Positions 1-7,943 of a DNA stretch of 16,997 nucleotides are shown one piece after another. Each line of letters starts with the position of its first letter. Positions within the stretch are counted from its first letter, which is position 1. The notes under the pieces were generated by a model. It saw only the letters and a list, made by a program, of their open reading frames with translations. It was not told the DNA's origin and searched no databases. The stretch comes from JBPEXY01 sp052031065 (lineage in GTDB: Bacteria; Pseudomonadota; Gammaproteobacteria; Immundisolibacterales; Immundisolibacteraceae), in the NCBI GenBank assembly GCA_052031065.1, contig JBPEXY010000245.1, positions 1 to 16,997 of the forward strand, read 5' to 3'. The position numbers were made by a program, and so were the translations under genes.

Positions 1-170
1 AGGCGCTGAAGAGCGGCTCAGTTTGGCTATCAGCGCGGAATTCTTCGGTGAGCAGGGCGCTTTGGCGGCTGACTGTGGTGGACAGGTCCGTTAACCCGAT
101 TTTTACCCAGACGCTTCCGAAGTGCTCAGCTAAACTACTATTATGGACGATCAGGCACGTTAATAAAGTA

Positions 171-965
171 ATGCAAATTCTTAAGCGATGGCTTTTCCCG
201 TTGCTGCTGGTCCTTGGGGTCAGCGGTTGTACCGTTGGCGTTCAGGAAACTGATACCACCGCGAGCTGGAGTGCGGAAGAACTCTACGACCAGGCGCGGG
301 AATATCTGCTCGACCGGGGGTTTACCGCGGCAGTAGATCACTACGAAAAACTGCTGGCGCGCTATCCCTATGGCCCTTACGCCGAGCAGGCGCGCATGGA
401 TCTGGCGTATGCTTACTTTCAGGATGGCCAGCCCGAAGCTGCGTTGGACGCAATCGACCGGTTTGTGAAGCTTTATCCGCTGCACGATCATATCGACTAT
501 CTCTATTATGTGCGCGGGCTGGTCCATTTTCGTCGCGACGTTTCCATTTTCGAGCGCATCATGCCGCAGGATGTTTCCGCACGGGAGGTGGAATCTGCGC
601 AAAAAGCGTTTGATGCATTCCTGATACTGCTAAACCTCTACCCCGACAGCCAGTATGCGGCGGACGCCCGTCAGCGGATGATCTATCTCAGAAACCGGTT
701 GGCTGCCCACGAAATTCATGTTGCCAACTACTATATGAAGCGGGAGGCCTACGTGGCGGTTAATGGCCGCGCACGGTATGTGATTGAGCATTTTCCCGGT
801 ACTCCATCCGTTCCTGATGCGCTGTCGCTGCTGGTGAAATCTTATCGGTTGCTGGACCAACCTGATCTGGCGGCTGATAGTTTGCGGGTGCTGGAGCTCA
901 ACTACCCCGAACATCCGGCTACCAGTCAGGCACGGGCTTTCGTCGTAAGTCAGAGCGCGAGTTAA
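171..965 (+). CDS. bamD: Outer membrane protein assembly factor BamD (lipoprotein)
   Basis: BamD is the essential lipoprotein of the Bam complex, which folds beta-barrel proteins into the outer membrane; it acts on the periplasmic face together with BamA. From the ATG at 171 the protein is 264 aa. It opens with a lipoprotein signal: positive residues K5 and R6, a hydrophobic core, and the lipobox V-S-G-C with the lipidated Cys at residue 20. The mature part is a series of TPR-like helical pairs, including the typical stretch ARYPYGPYAEQARMDLAYAY. The reading frame stays open further upstream to a GTG at 48, but that would put about 41 unlikely residues before the signal peptide, so 171 is preferred although its Shine-Dalgarno is weak. 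In many gammaproteobacteria bamD is divergent from rluD; no convincing rluD start lies in bases 1-170, so it may begin just outside the window. Confidence 0.93.
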   Translation: MQILKRWLFPLLLVLGVSGCTVGVQETDTTASWSAEELYDQAREYLLDRGFTAAVDHYEKLLARYPYGPYAEQARMDLAYAYFQDGQPEAALDAIDRFVKLYPLHDHIDYLYYVRGLVHFRRDVSIFERIMPQDVSAREVESAQKAFDAFLILLNLYPDSQYAADARQRMIYLRNRLAAHEIHVANYYMKREAYVAVNGRARYVIEHFPGTPSVPDALSLLVKSYRLLDQPDLAADSLRVLELNYPEHPATSQARAFVVSQSAS

Positions 966-1034
966 TAACGAAAATAGTGCCAGGGTCGGTCCGATCGAAA
1001 TTGCATAGCAGGGGTTACCCCGAGGGAGGTCCAG

Positions 1035-1556
1035 ATGTGGAGCTTTTTTGAAACGGTACGCAACCGCCATTCCGTGCGCCGGTATGAGCCTGATATGCCG
1101 GTTGAGCAGGAGAAGCTTCACGCGATTCTGGAAACCGCAACGGCTGCTCCATCGGCCGGTGATTTACAGTCTTACCGCATTATTGTGATTAGCGATCAGC
1201 AGCTGCGGGAGCAGTTGCTGGCCTGTACTCCGCGACACAGTTTTATCGCTGAGGCGCCGGTCTGTATGGTGTTTTGTGCTGATCCAGCCAGTTCGGTGAA
1301 GACTTTTGGCGAACACGCGGGCAAGCTGTTTGCGGTGCAGGATGCGACCATCGTCGCTTCCTACGCGCAACTGGCTGCAGTAGCGGCCGGATTGGCATCT
1401 GCCTGGGTCGGTGCTTTTGAAGCGGAACCGTTGCATCAGCTGCTGGAGTTGCCCGCTGATCTGCAACCGATTGCAATCATTCCGGTGGGCTACCCAGCCG
1501 AGTTACCAGAGCTGACACCGCGCCGCCCGCTGACTGAAATAATTGAATATCGTTAA
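1035..1556 (+). CDS. Small nitroreductase family FMN oxidoreductase
   Basis: This 173-aa protein belongs to the nitroreductase fold family: FMN-containing, NAD(P)H-dependent enzymes, usually homodimers, that reduce nitro compounds, quinones or related substrates. The N-terminal RHSVRRY (residues 11-17) is the FMN-phosphate binding signature, and APSAGDLQSYR (38-48) matches the second FMN-contact motif. A Gly/Ala-rich segment, VASYAQLAAVAAGLASAWVGAF, forms the usual central helix. It is somewhat shorter than the common 190-220 aa members. The ATG at 1035 has a strong Shine-Dalgarno (GGGAGG, 1024-1029). A small perfect hairpin, GGGG-TTA-CCCC at 1011-1021, lies just before it. The gene follows bamD by 69 bp and may be read through from it. 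The true substrate cannot be told from sequence. Confidence 0.85.
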   Translation: MWSFFETVRNRHSVRRYEPDMPVEQEKLHAILETATAAPSAGDLQSYRIIVISDQQLREQLLACTPRHSFIAEAPVCMVFCADPASSVKTFGEHAGKLFAVQDATIVASYAQLAAVAAGLASAWVGAFEAEPLHQLLELPADLQPIAIIPVGYPAELPELTPRRPLTEIIEYR

Positions 1557-1606
1557 AGGTTGAATCCCAGAGACGCTATGGTGGAGCGCGGATATCGAGT
1601 TGTGGT

Positions 1607-2794
1607 TCAGCGCAAGTTGATTAGCGCCGCACGCATGTTTTCCACTGCCTGCTGCAGTTTTTCCATCTCAATGGTATAGGCAAAACGCACGTGGTCGTGG
1701 GCATGGGCGCTGCTGAAGTCGATCCCCGGGGTGATTGCCACTCCCGCCTGTTCCAGTAGATAGCGGCAAAAGGGCTCGGCTTGCATGCCGAAACCGCCGA
1801 TTCCCGCAAACAGATAGAACGCTCCGGCGGGCTGGTGAGGGATTTCAAAACCGAGTGCCGGCAGTTCGGCCATCAGATAATCGCGTCGCTCTCTGAACTC
1901 ACTTTTGCGCTGCTCCAGAATCGCAATGCTCTGATTTGAAAACGCCGATAGTGCCGCTTGTTGGGCCACGGTAGGTGGAGAGATAAACAGGTTTTGCGCC
2001 AGCTTTTCCAGCGGACGGACAAAATTTTCGGGACAGACTACCCAGCCGAGACGCCAGCCGGTCATGCCAAAATACTTGGAAAAGCTGTTGATGACGAAGA
2101 CTCCATTACCGAGTTGGCAGGCGCTGAAATCGGGCTGATCGTAAATCAGTCCGGCGTAGATTTCATCGACAATCAGGGCGATGCCGTGACGGCTACAAAG
2201 CGTCGCAATGGCTTCCAGTTCACGACCGGTCATCACCGTGCCGGTTGGGTTGTTCGGGGTCGCGATTAGTAGCGCCCGGGTTTTATCGGTCAGCTGGGCT
2301 TCGACCAGTTGCGGGGTGATTTTCCACTCCTGTTCCGGTCGGGTTCGCAGTAGCCGTGGAACGCCGTCGGCCAGGCGTACAAAGTTCTGGTTGCAAGGAT
2401 AGCCGGGGTCGGCCAGTAGCACTTCGTCACCTGGGTTGATCAGCGTCCAGAGCACCATCTGCAGTGCACCGGAGGCGCCTACGGTGATCACAATCCGTTG
2501 CCGTTCTATGGTCGTGCTGTAGCGGTTGGCGTACCAGTCGGCAATCGCCTGCTTCAGTTCTGGTCTGCCGGTGGCAAGGGTATAGTGGGTATCGCCTTGC
2601 TGCAGTGCTTCGATACCGGCGTCGATAATCGGGGCGGCGGTGGTAAAGTCAGGTTCGCCGACCTCAAGATGCAGTACCGGCAGACCTTGCCGCTCCCGCT
2701 GTGCCGCCAGTGCCATCATCTCCATGACGTGAAATGGCTCAATGCCGGCAAGTCTTCGGGCCGGCTGCAGGGGAGGAATGGTACCGGGGGTCAC
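1607..2794 (-). CDS. Class I/II PLP-dependent aminotransferase
   Basis: A 395-aa cytoplasmic fold-type I aminotransferase of the aspartate/aromatic aminotransferase superfamily. Visible landmarks in order are: the substrate-side motif LEVGEPDF (about 43-50), HYTLATGRPELKQAI (70-84), NNPTG (181-185, the Asn contacting the PLP ring), DEIYAGLIYD (210-219, Asp and Tyr pairing with the cofactor), the Schiff-base lysine K240 in SFSKYFGMTGWRLGW, and a C-terminal HVRFAYT with the carboxylate-binding Arg. The start is a GTG (complement of 2792-2794) preceded by AAAAGGA about 8 nt away. It is transcribed away from the DUF4124 gene, convergent with the nitroreductase. The 109 bp between the two divergent starts (2795-2903) must hold both promoters, but I could not assign them reliably. 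Substrate specificity is unknown; assignment is at family level only. Confidence 0.92.
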   Translation of the reverse strand: MTPGTIPPLQPARRLAGIEPFHVMEMMALAAQRERQGLPVLHLEVGEPDFTTAAPIIDAGIEALQQGDTHYTLATGRPELKQAIADWYANRYSTTIERQRIVITVGASGALQMVLWTLINPGDEVLLADPGYPCNQNFVRLADGVPRLLRTRPEQEWKITPQLVEAQLTDKTRALLIATPNNPTGTVMTGRELEAIATLCSRHGIALIVDEIYAGLIYDQPDFSACQLGNGVFVINSFSKYFGMTGWRLGWVVCPENFVRPLEKLAQNLFISPPTVAQQAALSAFSNQSIAILEQRKSEFRERRDYLMAELPALGFEIPHQPAGAFYLFAGIGGFGMQAEPFCRYLLEQAGVAITPGIDFSSAHAHDHVRFAYTIEMEKLQQAVENMRAALINLR

Positions 2795-2903
2795 TGTTTG
2801 ATCCTTTTGGGTAATGATGGACGGGTTGCGTTAAGTTACCGGTTTAAATTTAGTGGTTGAGCAAATCGGTGGCGTGGCGCACTTGCTAATCAAGGAGGTT
2901 GGG

Positions 2904-3353
2904 TTGATAACTCGCTACAGTTTGTCTGCTTTACTGCTGGCCTCTCTGTCGATGAGTATTGCCAGTGGCAACGAAGTTTATCAGTGGCGCGATGAGGCCG
3001 GGCGGCTCCATTTTGGTGACCGGGCAAATCACCCCGAAGCTCAGCGACGGGTTATTGAGGCGCCTGCTGTGGCCGCTCCCGACAGCGGGCGTCGCGCTGC
3101 TGAGCAAAAGCTTCTGGACATAATGGCTGAGGAGCGTTTGGCGAAAAAACAGCAGGCAGCGGAACGAAAGGCGGAAAAAGAGCGTCTCAGGCAAGAGTGT
3201 ATCGTGATGAAAACCGACCTCTGGGAGCTGGAGCATGGTTACGTGGTCTACTATCGTTTTAACGAAGCTGGTGAGCAGGAATTCGTTAGTGACCAGGAGC
3301 GCAAGCAGCAGGCGCAGGAACTACGCAGGCGCTACGAAGAGCTCTGTAACTGA
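2904..3353 (+). CDS. Secreted DUF4124 domain protein with charged helical tail
   Basis: A 149-aa probable periplasmic protein. The TTG at 2904 is chosen as start because AAGGAGG (2892-2898) lies 5 nt before it and it opens directly into a signal peptide (MITRYSLSALLLASLSMSIASG). A longer frame from 2853 would add 17 residues and has no good ribosome site. Right after the predicted cleavage comes NEVYQWRDEAGRLHFGDRA, the diagnostic DUF4124 motif (Y-x-W-x-D-x-x-G-x-x-H-F-x-D). The rest, about residues 60-115, is Lys/Glu/Arg/Ala-rich and likely coiled-coil. The function of DUF4124 is unknown. It stands alone, 158 bp ahead of the rnf operon, and no strong terminator separates them. Confidence 0.8.
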   Translation: MITRYSLSALLLASLSMSIASGNEVYQWRDEAGRLHFGDRANHPEAQRRVIEAPAVAAPDSGRRAAEQKLLDIMAEERLAKKQQAAERKAEKERLRQECIVMKTDLWELEHGYVVYYRFNEAGEQEFVSDQERKQQAQELRRRYEELCN

Positions 3354-3425
3354 TAACAGAGGCTCTGGCTGACCTTTAAGTGCTGTGGGTGCCCTGCAAG
3401 GCAGGCCTCGATAGTGAGTCACGGC

Positions 3426-3431
3426 TATAAT
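3426..3431 (+). promoter_or_regulatory. Candidate -10 box ahead of the rnf operon
   Basis: A perfect TATAAT lies 81 bp upstream of rnfA in the 158-bp gap after the DUF4124 gene. No good -35 hexamer is found 16-18 bp upstream; the position is occupied by AGGCCT, and a small dyad CCTGC-AAG-GCAGG (3393-3405) sits just before it. This would fit a promoter that needs an activator, or it could be a chance match. It is the best promoter candidate for rnfABCDGE-nth. Confidence 0.4.
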
Positions 3432-3511
3432 TGCCTGACTGGTTCCACCGCGCATCTCTATCGACGGGCTGTCGCAACGTCTGTTCAGGGTTGTTCCCCG
3501 CTGATTAGGTC

Positions 3512-4090
3512 ATGAAAGGTTATCTGCTGATTCTGGTAAGTACCGCACTGGTCAATAATTTTGTGTTGGCAAAATTTCTTGGCCTCTGCCCGTTTATGGG
3601 AGTGTCTCGCAAGCTCGAAACGGCGCTGGGAATGGCGCTGGCGACCATGTTTGTGTTGACCCTCTCTTCCGCCTGCAGTTACCTGGTCCATGCTTACCTG
3701 CTGGTGCCGTTAGATCTGCAGTACCTGCGTACCATCAGTTTTATTCTGGTCATTGCCGGGGTGGTGCAGTTCACCGAGATGTTCATTCACAAAACCAGCC
3801 CGCTATTATTTCAGGTGTTGGGGATCTACTTGCCACTGATTACTACTAACTGCGCGGTGCTTGGTGTGGCGCTGCTTAATGTCCAGCAGCAGAACAGTTT
3901 TTTTGAATCGTTACTGTTTGGGTTTGGCGCGTCTCTCGGTTTTGCGCTGGTGCTGGTGCTGTTTTCCGCCATGCGTGAGCGTCTTGAGGTCGGAGATGTC
4001 CCGCAACCTTTTCAGGGTAGTGCAATCGCTTTGATCACCGCCGGCATCATGAGTCTGGCGTTCATGGGCTTCAACGGGCTGGTGAGATAA
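3512..4090 (+). CDS. rnfA: Electron transport complex subunit RnfA (RsxA)
   Basis: Integral inner-membrane subunit (192 aa, family norm about 193) of the Rnf complex, which couples NADH:ferredoxin-type electron transfer to Na+ or H+ movement. The N-terminus, VSTALVNNFVLAKFLGLCPFMGVSRKLETALGMALAT, is almost the family consensus. Hydrophobic segments fit six transmembrane helices. Cys26 (GLCPFMG) and Cys114 (ITTNCAVLG) are the conserved pair in mirrored half-helices which, with the matching pair in RnfE, is reported to hold an iron-sulfur centre inside the membrane. It is the first gene of the operon and rnfB begins 3 bp after its stop. The ATG at 3512 has only a weak Shine-Dalgarno. Confidence 0.97.
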   Translation: MKGYLLILVSTALVNNFVLAKFLGLCPFMGVSRKLETALGMALATMFVLTLSSACSYLVHAYLLVPLDLQYLRTISFILVIAGVVQFTEMFIHKTSPLLFQVLGIYLPLITTNCAVLGVALLNVQQQNSFFESLLFGFGASLGFALVLVLFSAMRERLEVGDVPQPFQGSAIALITAGIMSLAFMGFNGLVR

Positions 4091-4093
4091 GCG

Positions 4094-4690
4094 ATGGCTG
4101 CGGTTGGAGTGCTGGTGCTATTGGCAGCGGTGATCGGTGGGCTGCTGGGCGTCGCTGTGGTCCGTTTCAAGGTTGAAGGTGACCCTCTGATTGACCGAAT
4201 AGACCAGATTTTGCCGCAGACTCAATGTGGTCAGTGTGGGTTTCCCGGCTGCCGGCCCTATGCCACCGCAATTCGCGCCGGAGAGGCAGATATCAACCAC
4301 TGCCCGCCCGGCGGTCAGGCGACCATCGATGCGTTGGCCGAATTACTCGGGGTGGAGAGTAAACCGCTGGACCCCGAGCGCGGTGAGGAGAGTGAAGTTG
4401 CCTCGGTCGCCTGGATCGACGAGCAGGTCTGTATCGGCTGTACCAAGTGCATTCAGGCGTGTCCGGTGGATGCCATTCTAGGTGCCAATAAACTAATGCA
4501 TACGGTGCTGGTGGAAGAGTGCACCGGCTGTGACCTCTGTGTAGCACCATGTCCGGTGGATTGCATCTACATGGTGCCGAAGACCGAGGGGCTAATCGAC
4601 TGGCGCTGGCCACAGCCGGCATCAACCGCCAATGCTGCGTCGGCGGCGCAGCCTGATAGCAATCCACAATCGGTGTCACCGCATGGCTGA
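4094..4690 (+). CDS. rnfB: Electron transport complex subunit RnfB, Fe-S protein
   Basis: RnfB (198 aa) carries electrons between ferredoxin-type partners and the membrane part of Rnf. Residues 1-25 form the single membrane anchor. Next comes the RnfB-type 4Fe-4S domain with Cys45, Cys48, Cys53 and Cys70 (TQCGQCGFPGCRPYA). Two bacterial ferredoxin motifs follow: Cys113/116/119/123 (CIGCTKCIQACP) and Cys143/146/149/153 (CTGCDLCVAPCP). All expected cysteines are present, so three 4Fe-4S clusters are predicted. The tail after about residue 172 is low-complexity Ala/Ser/Pro/Gln and probably disordered. The gene lies 3 bp after rnfA; rnfC starts about 24 bp after its stop. Confidence 0.97.
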   Translation: MAAVGVLVLLAAVIGGLLGVAVVRFKVEGDPLIDRIDQILPQTQCGQCGFPGCRPYATAIRAGEADINHCPPGGQATIDALAELLGVESKPLDPERGEESEVASVAWIDEQVCIGCTKCIQACPVDAILGANKLMHTVLVEECTGCDLCVAPCPVDCIYMVPKTEGLIDWRWPQPASTANAASAAQPDSNPQSVSPHG

Positions 4691-4714
4691 CCTTTTTGGC
4701 AGGTGGGCCTGGTG

Positions 4715-6274
4715 ATGCGACTGTTTGGTTTTTCTGGCGGCCTCGCCGATCTTGCACCAACAACGGGTGAGAATGCGGCAACCAGTCTGCCGATACAGCC
4801 GGCGATTATTCCATCGCGGCTCTACTTTCCGGTGACAGGCTTTAGCGGCAAACCGCTGGTCTCGGCGGGTGACCGGGTCGCCGCGGGGCAGCCGCTAACT
4901 GAGTCTGAGCAAGGTCGGGAGGTTGCCTGGCATGCGCCGGTGAGCGGAAGAATAGCGGAACTAGTCGATCATCCGGCGCCGCATGTTGCGGGAATGGCTG
5001 TGCCGACTCTGGTGCTACTACCGGATCAATGCGGAGTGGAGGTCGAATCTCACCCCGAAGGCTGGGAATCACTTTCACTGCAAAAGTTGTTAGAGCTGGT
5101 CCGCGATGGTGGTGTTAGCGGTATGGGTGGTGCCGGGTTTCCCACCTGGAAAAAGCTTGCCCAGGGGCTGCAGAAGCGCTTCACCACGTTGATTGTGAAC
5201 GGTGTCGAATGCGAGCCCTATATCAGCTGTGACGATATGCTGATGCGTACCGAGGCAGAGGTACTGGTTGATGCAGCAGAGCGACTTGCGACACTGCTGG
5301 AAGTGGACCGGGTACTGTTTGCGCTGGAAGATGACTGCCCTGAAGCGCTGGCGGCGCTGAAGCAGAAGTGTTCAGCCGATTCGCTGCTGCAGCTGGTTTC
5401 TCTACCGACCCGTTACCCCTCCGGCAGCGAGAAACAGCTGATCGAAAACCTGCTTGGTCTGCAGGTGCCGCGCGGTGGTTACCCTGCGGACCTGGGTGTG
5501 CTCTGCATCAATGTGGCAACCTTGCATGCGATCAACACAGTGGTCTCCGTGGGACAGCCGCTGACCCGTCGGGTGGTCACCGTTGAGGGAGACGGAATCG
5601 CTCAACCACAGAACCGCTGGGTATTGCTGGGCACTCCCGTCTCCGATCTGTTGCAGTCCTGTGGTGGCCTTGTCAGTGAAGAGTGCGAACTGGTAATTGG
5701 CGGGCCGATGATGGGTTATGCGCTTGCTTCACCCAGTGCGCCGATCGTCAAAACCACCAACTGTATTCTTGTCAGGCAGGCACAGCGATTGCCGTCGCTG
5801 GAGAGCGAGCAGCCCTGCATTCGCTGCGGTGCCTGTGTTACTGCCTGCCCGGCCAATCTCTTGCCGCAACAGCTCTATTGGTATGCCAAATCGAAGCAGA
5901 CAGAGCAGCTACAGCGCCACCACCTGTTTGACTGTATAGAGTGTGGAGCTTGCGCCTATGTCTGTCCCAGCAACATACCGCTGGTCCACTACTACCGAGC
6001 GGCCAAGGATGAGATTCGTCAGCAGCAGGTTGCCAAACAGAAGGCAGATATTGCCCGTCAGCGCATGATTGATCGCGACGCCCGTCTTCAACGGCGCCAG
6101 CAGGAAGCGGCCGAGCGGCGTAAGCGCAAACGGGCCGAACGAGGCAGCGCAGCATCACCAGAACAGAGCGCAACCTCTCCCGAAGTCGCCGCTGCTATTG
6201 CCCGGGCTACCGCATTGAATCAGCAGAAGCAAAGCAACGAGAACCGCAACGACGAGTCTGGAGGTGAGACATGA
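4715..6274 (+). CDS. rnfC: Electron transport complex subunit RnfC, NADH-binding Fe-S subunit
   Basis: RnfC is the peripheral subunit thought to exchange electrons with NADH through FMN and two 4Fe-4S clusters. From the ATG at 4715 it has 519 aa; GTG codons at 4703 and 4712 are alternatives, and AGGTGG at 4701-4706 best serves 4715. An N-terminal barrel-sandwich domain (about 25-105) precedes the complex I 51-kDa-like nucleotide/flavin domain with GGVSGMGGAGFPTWKKL (about 132-148) and VNGVECEPYISCDD (161-174), then an SLBB-like region. The cluster ligands are Cys368/371/374/378 and Cys407/410/413/417. A charged, probably coiled-coil Lys/Arg/Gln tail ends the protein and is much shorter than the repeat-rich tail of E. 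coli RsxC (about 740 aa). The N-terminal GGIHPPExK motif usual in the family is not recognisable. Its stop overlaps the rnfD start by 4 bp. Confidence 0.95.
   Translation: MRLFGFSGGLADLAPTTGENAATSLPIQPAIIPSRLYFPVTGFSGKPLVSAGDRVAAGQPLTESEQGREVAWHAPVSGRIAELVDHPAPHVAGMAVPTLVLLPDQCGVEVESHPEGWESLSLQKLLELVRDGGVSGMGGAGFPTWKKLAQGLQKRFTTLIVNGVECEPYISCDDMLMRTEAEVLVDAAERLATLLEVDRVLFALEDDCPEALAALKQKCSADSLLQLVSLPTRYPSGSEKQLIENLLGLQVPRGGYPADLGVLCINVATLHAINTVVSVGQPLTRRVVTVEGDGIAQPQNRWVLLGTPVSDLLQSCGGLVSEECELVIGGPMMGYALASPSAPIVKTTNCILVRQAQRLPSLESEQPCIRCGACVTACPANLLPQQLYWYAKSKQTEQLQRHHLFDCIECGACAYVCPSNIPLVHYYRAAKDEIRQQQVAKQKADIARQRMIDRDARLQRRQQEAAERRKRKRAERGSAASPEQSATSPEVAAAIARATALNQQKQSNENRNDESGGET
6260..6267 (+). 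promoter_or_regulatory. Strong ribosome binding site for rnfD inside the end of rnfC
   Basis: GGAGGTGA lies 3 nt before the rnfD ATG at 6271, still within the rnfC coding sequence. It fixes the rnfD start and is consistent with translational coupling across the ATGA overlap (6271-6274). Confidence 0.75.
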
Positions 6275-7269
6275 CTCCAGGCCGTCCGATCAGCTCACCT
6301 TTCCTGCACGGGACCGGATCGGTTACCCGGTTGATGGCTTGGGTGGTGATTTCGTTGTTGCCGGTGATCGCAGTATCCACCTGGCTGTTTGGTCTGCGGG
6401 TGCTGATACATTTGGCAGTAGCGGTGGCGACTGCTGTTTTTGCCGAGGCTGTGATCATGAGGCTACGCCAACGGCCGGTGGTCAGGGCGTTGGCAGATGG
6501 TAGTGCGGCGGTTACCGCTCTTTTACTTGCCCTCTGTCTGCCACCCATCGCACCGCTATGGGTGACGGGGGTTGGCGTGCTGTTTGCGATTGTTGTCGCC
6601 AAGCATCTTTACGGCGGACTGGGGCATAACCTGTTTAACCCGGCGATGGCCGGCTACGTGGTGGTGCTGATTGCGTTTCCCGCGCAGTTAAGTCAGTGGC
6701 CGGTTCCCCATGACCCTTTCGCAGGCGGAATGTCACCAATCGAAGTGGGGGTCATGGGCGATGCAGTTACTGGTGCCACGCCGCTGGATAGTCTGCGTAC
6801 GCTGGTGGTGTCTGGCGACCCGGTGGCCTCAGCGATGGCGGCAAGTCCACTTTTCGGATTGTTTCCGTCAGGCATCAGTGCCCTGTTATCGCTTGCCTGG
6901 TTGGCTGGCGGTGTGCTGCTGCTGATCACCGGTTCCGTGCAATGGCGCATTCCGCTAACCCTGCTCGCAGTTTTTTCGCTATTTGCCCTGCTGAGCGGCT
7001 GGCTGGAACCGGCTCGACATGCGGGGCTGCTCTATCACCTTTTTAGCGGCGGGGTGATTGCCGCAGCCTTCTTTATCGCCACCGACCCGGTTAGTGCAGC
7101 AACCACGCCACGGGGACAGTTGGTCTATGCCGCCGGTATTGGCTTATTGATCTACCTGATCCGCGGCTGGGGTGGTTACCCGGATGGTGTTGCCTTTGCA
7201 GTGTTGCTGATGAATATAGCTGCTCCCGTGATTGACTATTTCACTATTCCCCGTGGTTATGGCAGTTAG
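6271..7269 (+). CDS. rnfD: Electron transport complex subunit RnfD, covalent-FMN membrane subunit
   Basis: RnfD (332 aa) is an integral membrane protein with a covalently bound FMN on the outer face of the membrane. The flavinylation motif D-A-V-T-G-A-T is intact, placing FMN on Thr170 through a phosphoester bond made by ApbE (apbE is not in this window). Other family marks are GGLGHNLFNPAMAGYV (115-130) and a late FFIATDPVSAATTPRGQLVYAAGIGLLIYLIR, typical of the NqrB/RnfD superfamily. About nine or ten hydrophobic segments are visible. The start overlaps the rnfC stop as ATGA and is preceded by GGAGGTGA. rnfG follows after 33 bp or slightly more, depending on its start. Confidence 0.97.
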   Translation: MTPGRPISSPFLHGTGSVTRLMAWVVISLLPVIAVSTWLFGLRVLIHLAVAVATAVFAEAVIMRLRQRPVVRALADGSAAVTALLLALCLPPIAPLWVTGVGVLFAIVVAKHLYGGLGHNLFNPAMAGYVVVLIAFPAQLSQWPVPHDPFAGGMSPIEVGVMGDAVTGATPLDSLRTLVVSGDPVASAMAASPLFGLFPSGISALLSLAWLAGGVLLLITGSVQWRIPLTLLAVFSLFALLSGWLEPARHAGLLYHLFSGGVIAAAFFIATDPVSAATTPRGQLVYAAGIGLLIYLIRGWGGYPDGVAFAVLLMNIAAPVIDYFTIPRGYGS

Positions 7270-7302
7270 TCCCGCAGCGGTGGCGGTCGTGCAACAGCGG
7301 GG

Positions 7303-7938
7303 GTGGCATTGAATTCACTGTTCGAAATCGTCCGCCGTAATGCACTGATGCTGGCCGTCGTCGCGCTTGCCAGTGCCGGGCTGCTCGCCGCACTCAGTCG
7401 CTGGGCTGGCCCGGTGGCCGAGCAGAATCGGGCAGCGGCGCTGAGGAATACCCTGGCCGAGCTGGTCCCCGTGCAGTTGTATGATGAACCGCTCGACCGA
7501 TATGCCGCTGAGATCAGTTCGCCACTACTTGGAGAGGGTGTCCAGCAAATCTATCGGGCAAAACATAGCGGCAAGGTCACTACCGTGTTGATTACCGCTG
7601 TTGCGGCTGACGGATATAATGGTGACATTCGCCTGCTGTCCGCAGTCACCGGTGACCGCAAGTTGCTTGGCGTGCGAGTGCTGGAGCATCGCGAGACCCC
7701 CGGTCTGGGCGATGCTATTGAGCTTAAAAAAAGCGAGTGGATTCACCAGTTCGAAGGTCGCAGTCTGGTTGATCCGGCTCCAGCAGGATGGCAGGTGGCC
7801 AAAGATGGGGGTCAGTTTGACCAGATTACGGCTGCCACCATTACACCACGGGCGGTGGTTGGCGCCGTGCGCCGGCAGCTTGAATATGTCGACCGCGAAT
7901 ACGCACAGCTTTTTCAGATCGGTCAGACCGGACCATAA
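7303..7938 (+). CDS. rnfG: Electron transport complex subunit RnfG, flavoprotein
   Basis: RnfG (211 aa from GTG 7303) has one N-terminal transmembrane helix (about residues 13-31) and an FMN-binding domain exposed to the periplasm. Family marks are PVAEQNRAAAL, YNGDIRLLSAV, GVRVLEHRETPGLGDAIE and FDQ...TITPRAVVGAVRR. The flavinylated Thr is expected at residue 179, but the motif reads D-Q-I-T-A-A-T where (S/T)GAT is usual; the Gly is replaced by Ala (GCT at 7831-7833). Start choice is uncertain: a TTG at 7309, with a G-rich sequence (7296-7303) before it, would give MNSLFEIVRRNALML, closer to the E. coli start, and 209 aa. rnfE begins 5 bp after the stop. Confidence 0.94.
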   Translation: MALNSLFEIVRRNALMLAVVALASAGLLAALSRWAGPVAEQNRAAALRNTLAELVPVQLYDEPLDRYAAEISSPLLGEGVQQIYRAKHSGKVTTVLITAVAADGYNGDIRLLSAVTGDRKLLGVRVLEHRETPGLGDAIELKKSEWIHQFEGRSLVDPAPAGWQVAKDGGQFDQITAATITPRAVVGAVRRQLEYVDREYAQLFQIGQTGP

Positions 7939-7943
7939 ACACG

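Noticed and set aside
1..140. Divergent rluD start on the minus strand
   Set aside because: rluD is often divergent from bamD, and one minus frame is open here, but it has no ATG, GTG or TTG start and no recognisable RluD sequence within the window.
48..170. Upstream extension of bamD to a GTG at 48
   Set aside because: It would place 41 non-conserved residues before a clear lipoprotein signal peptide; the ATG at 171 gives the right length and lipobox position.
4227..4781. Long alternative-frame and antisense open frames over rnfB/rnfC
   Set aside because: They are shadows of GC-rich coding sequence; the rnf frames carry all family motifs.
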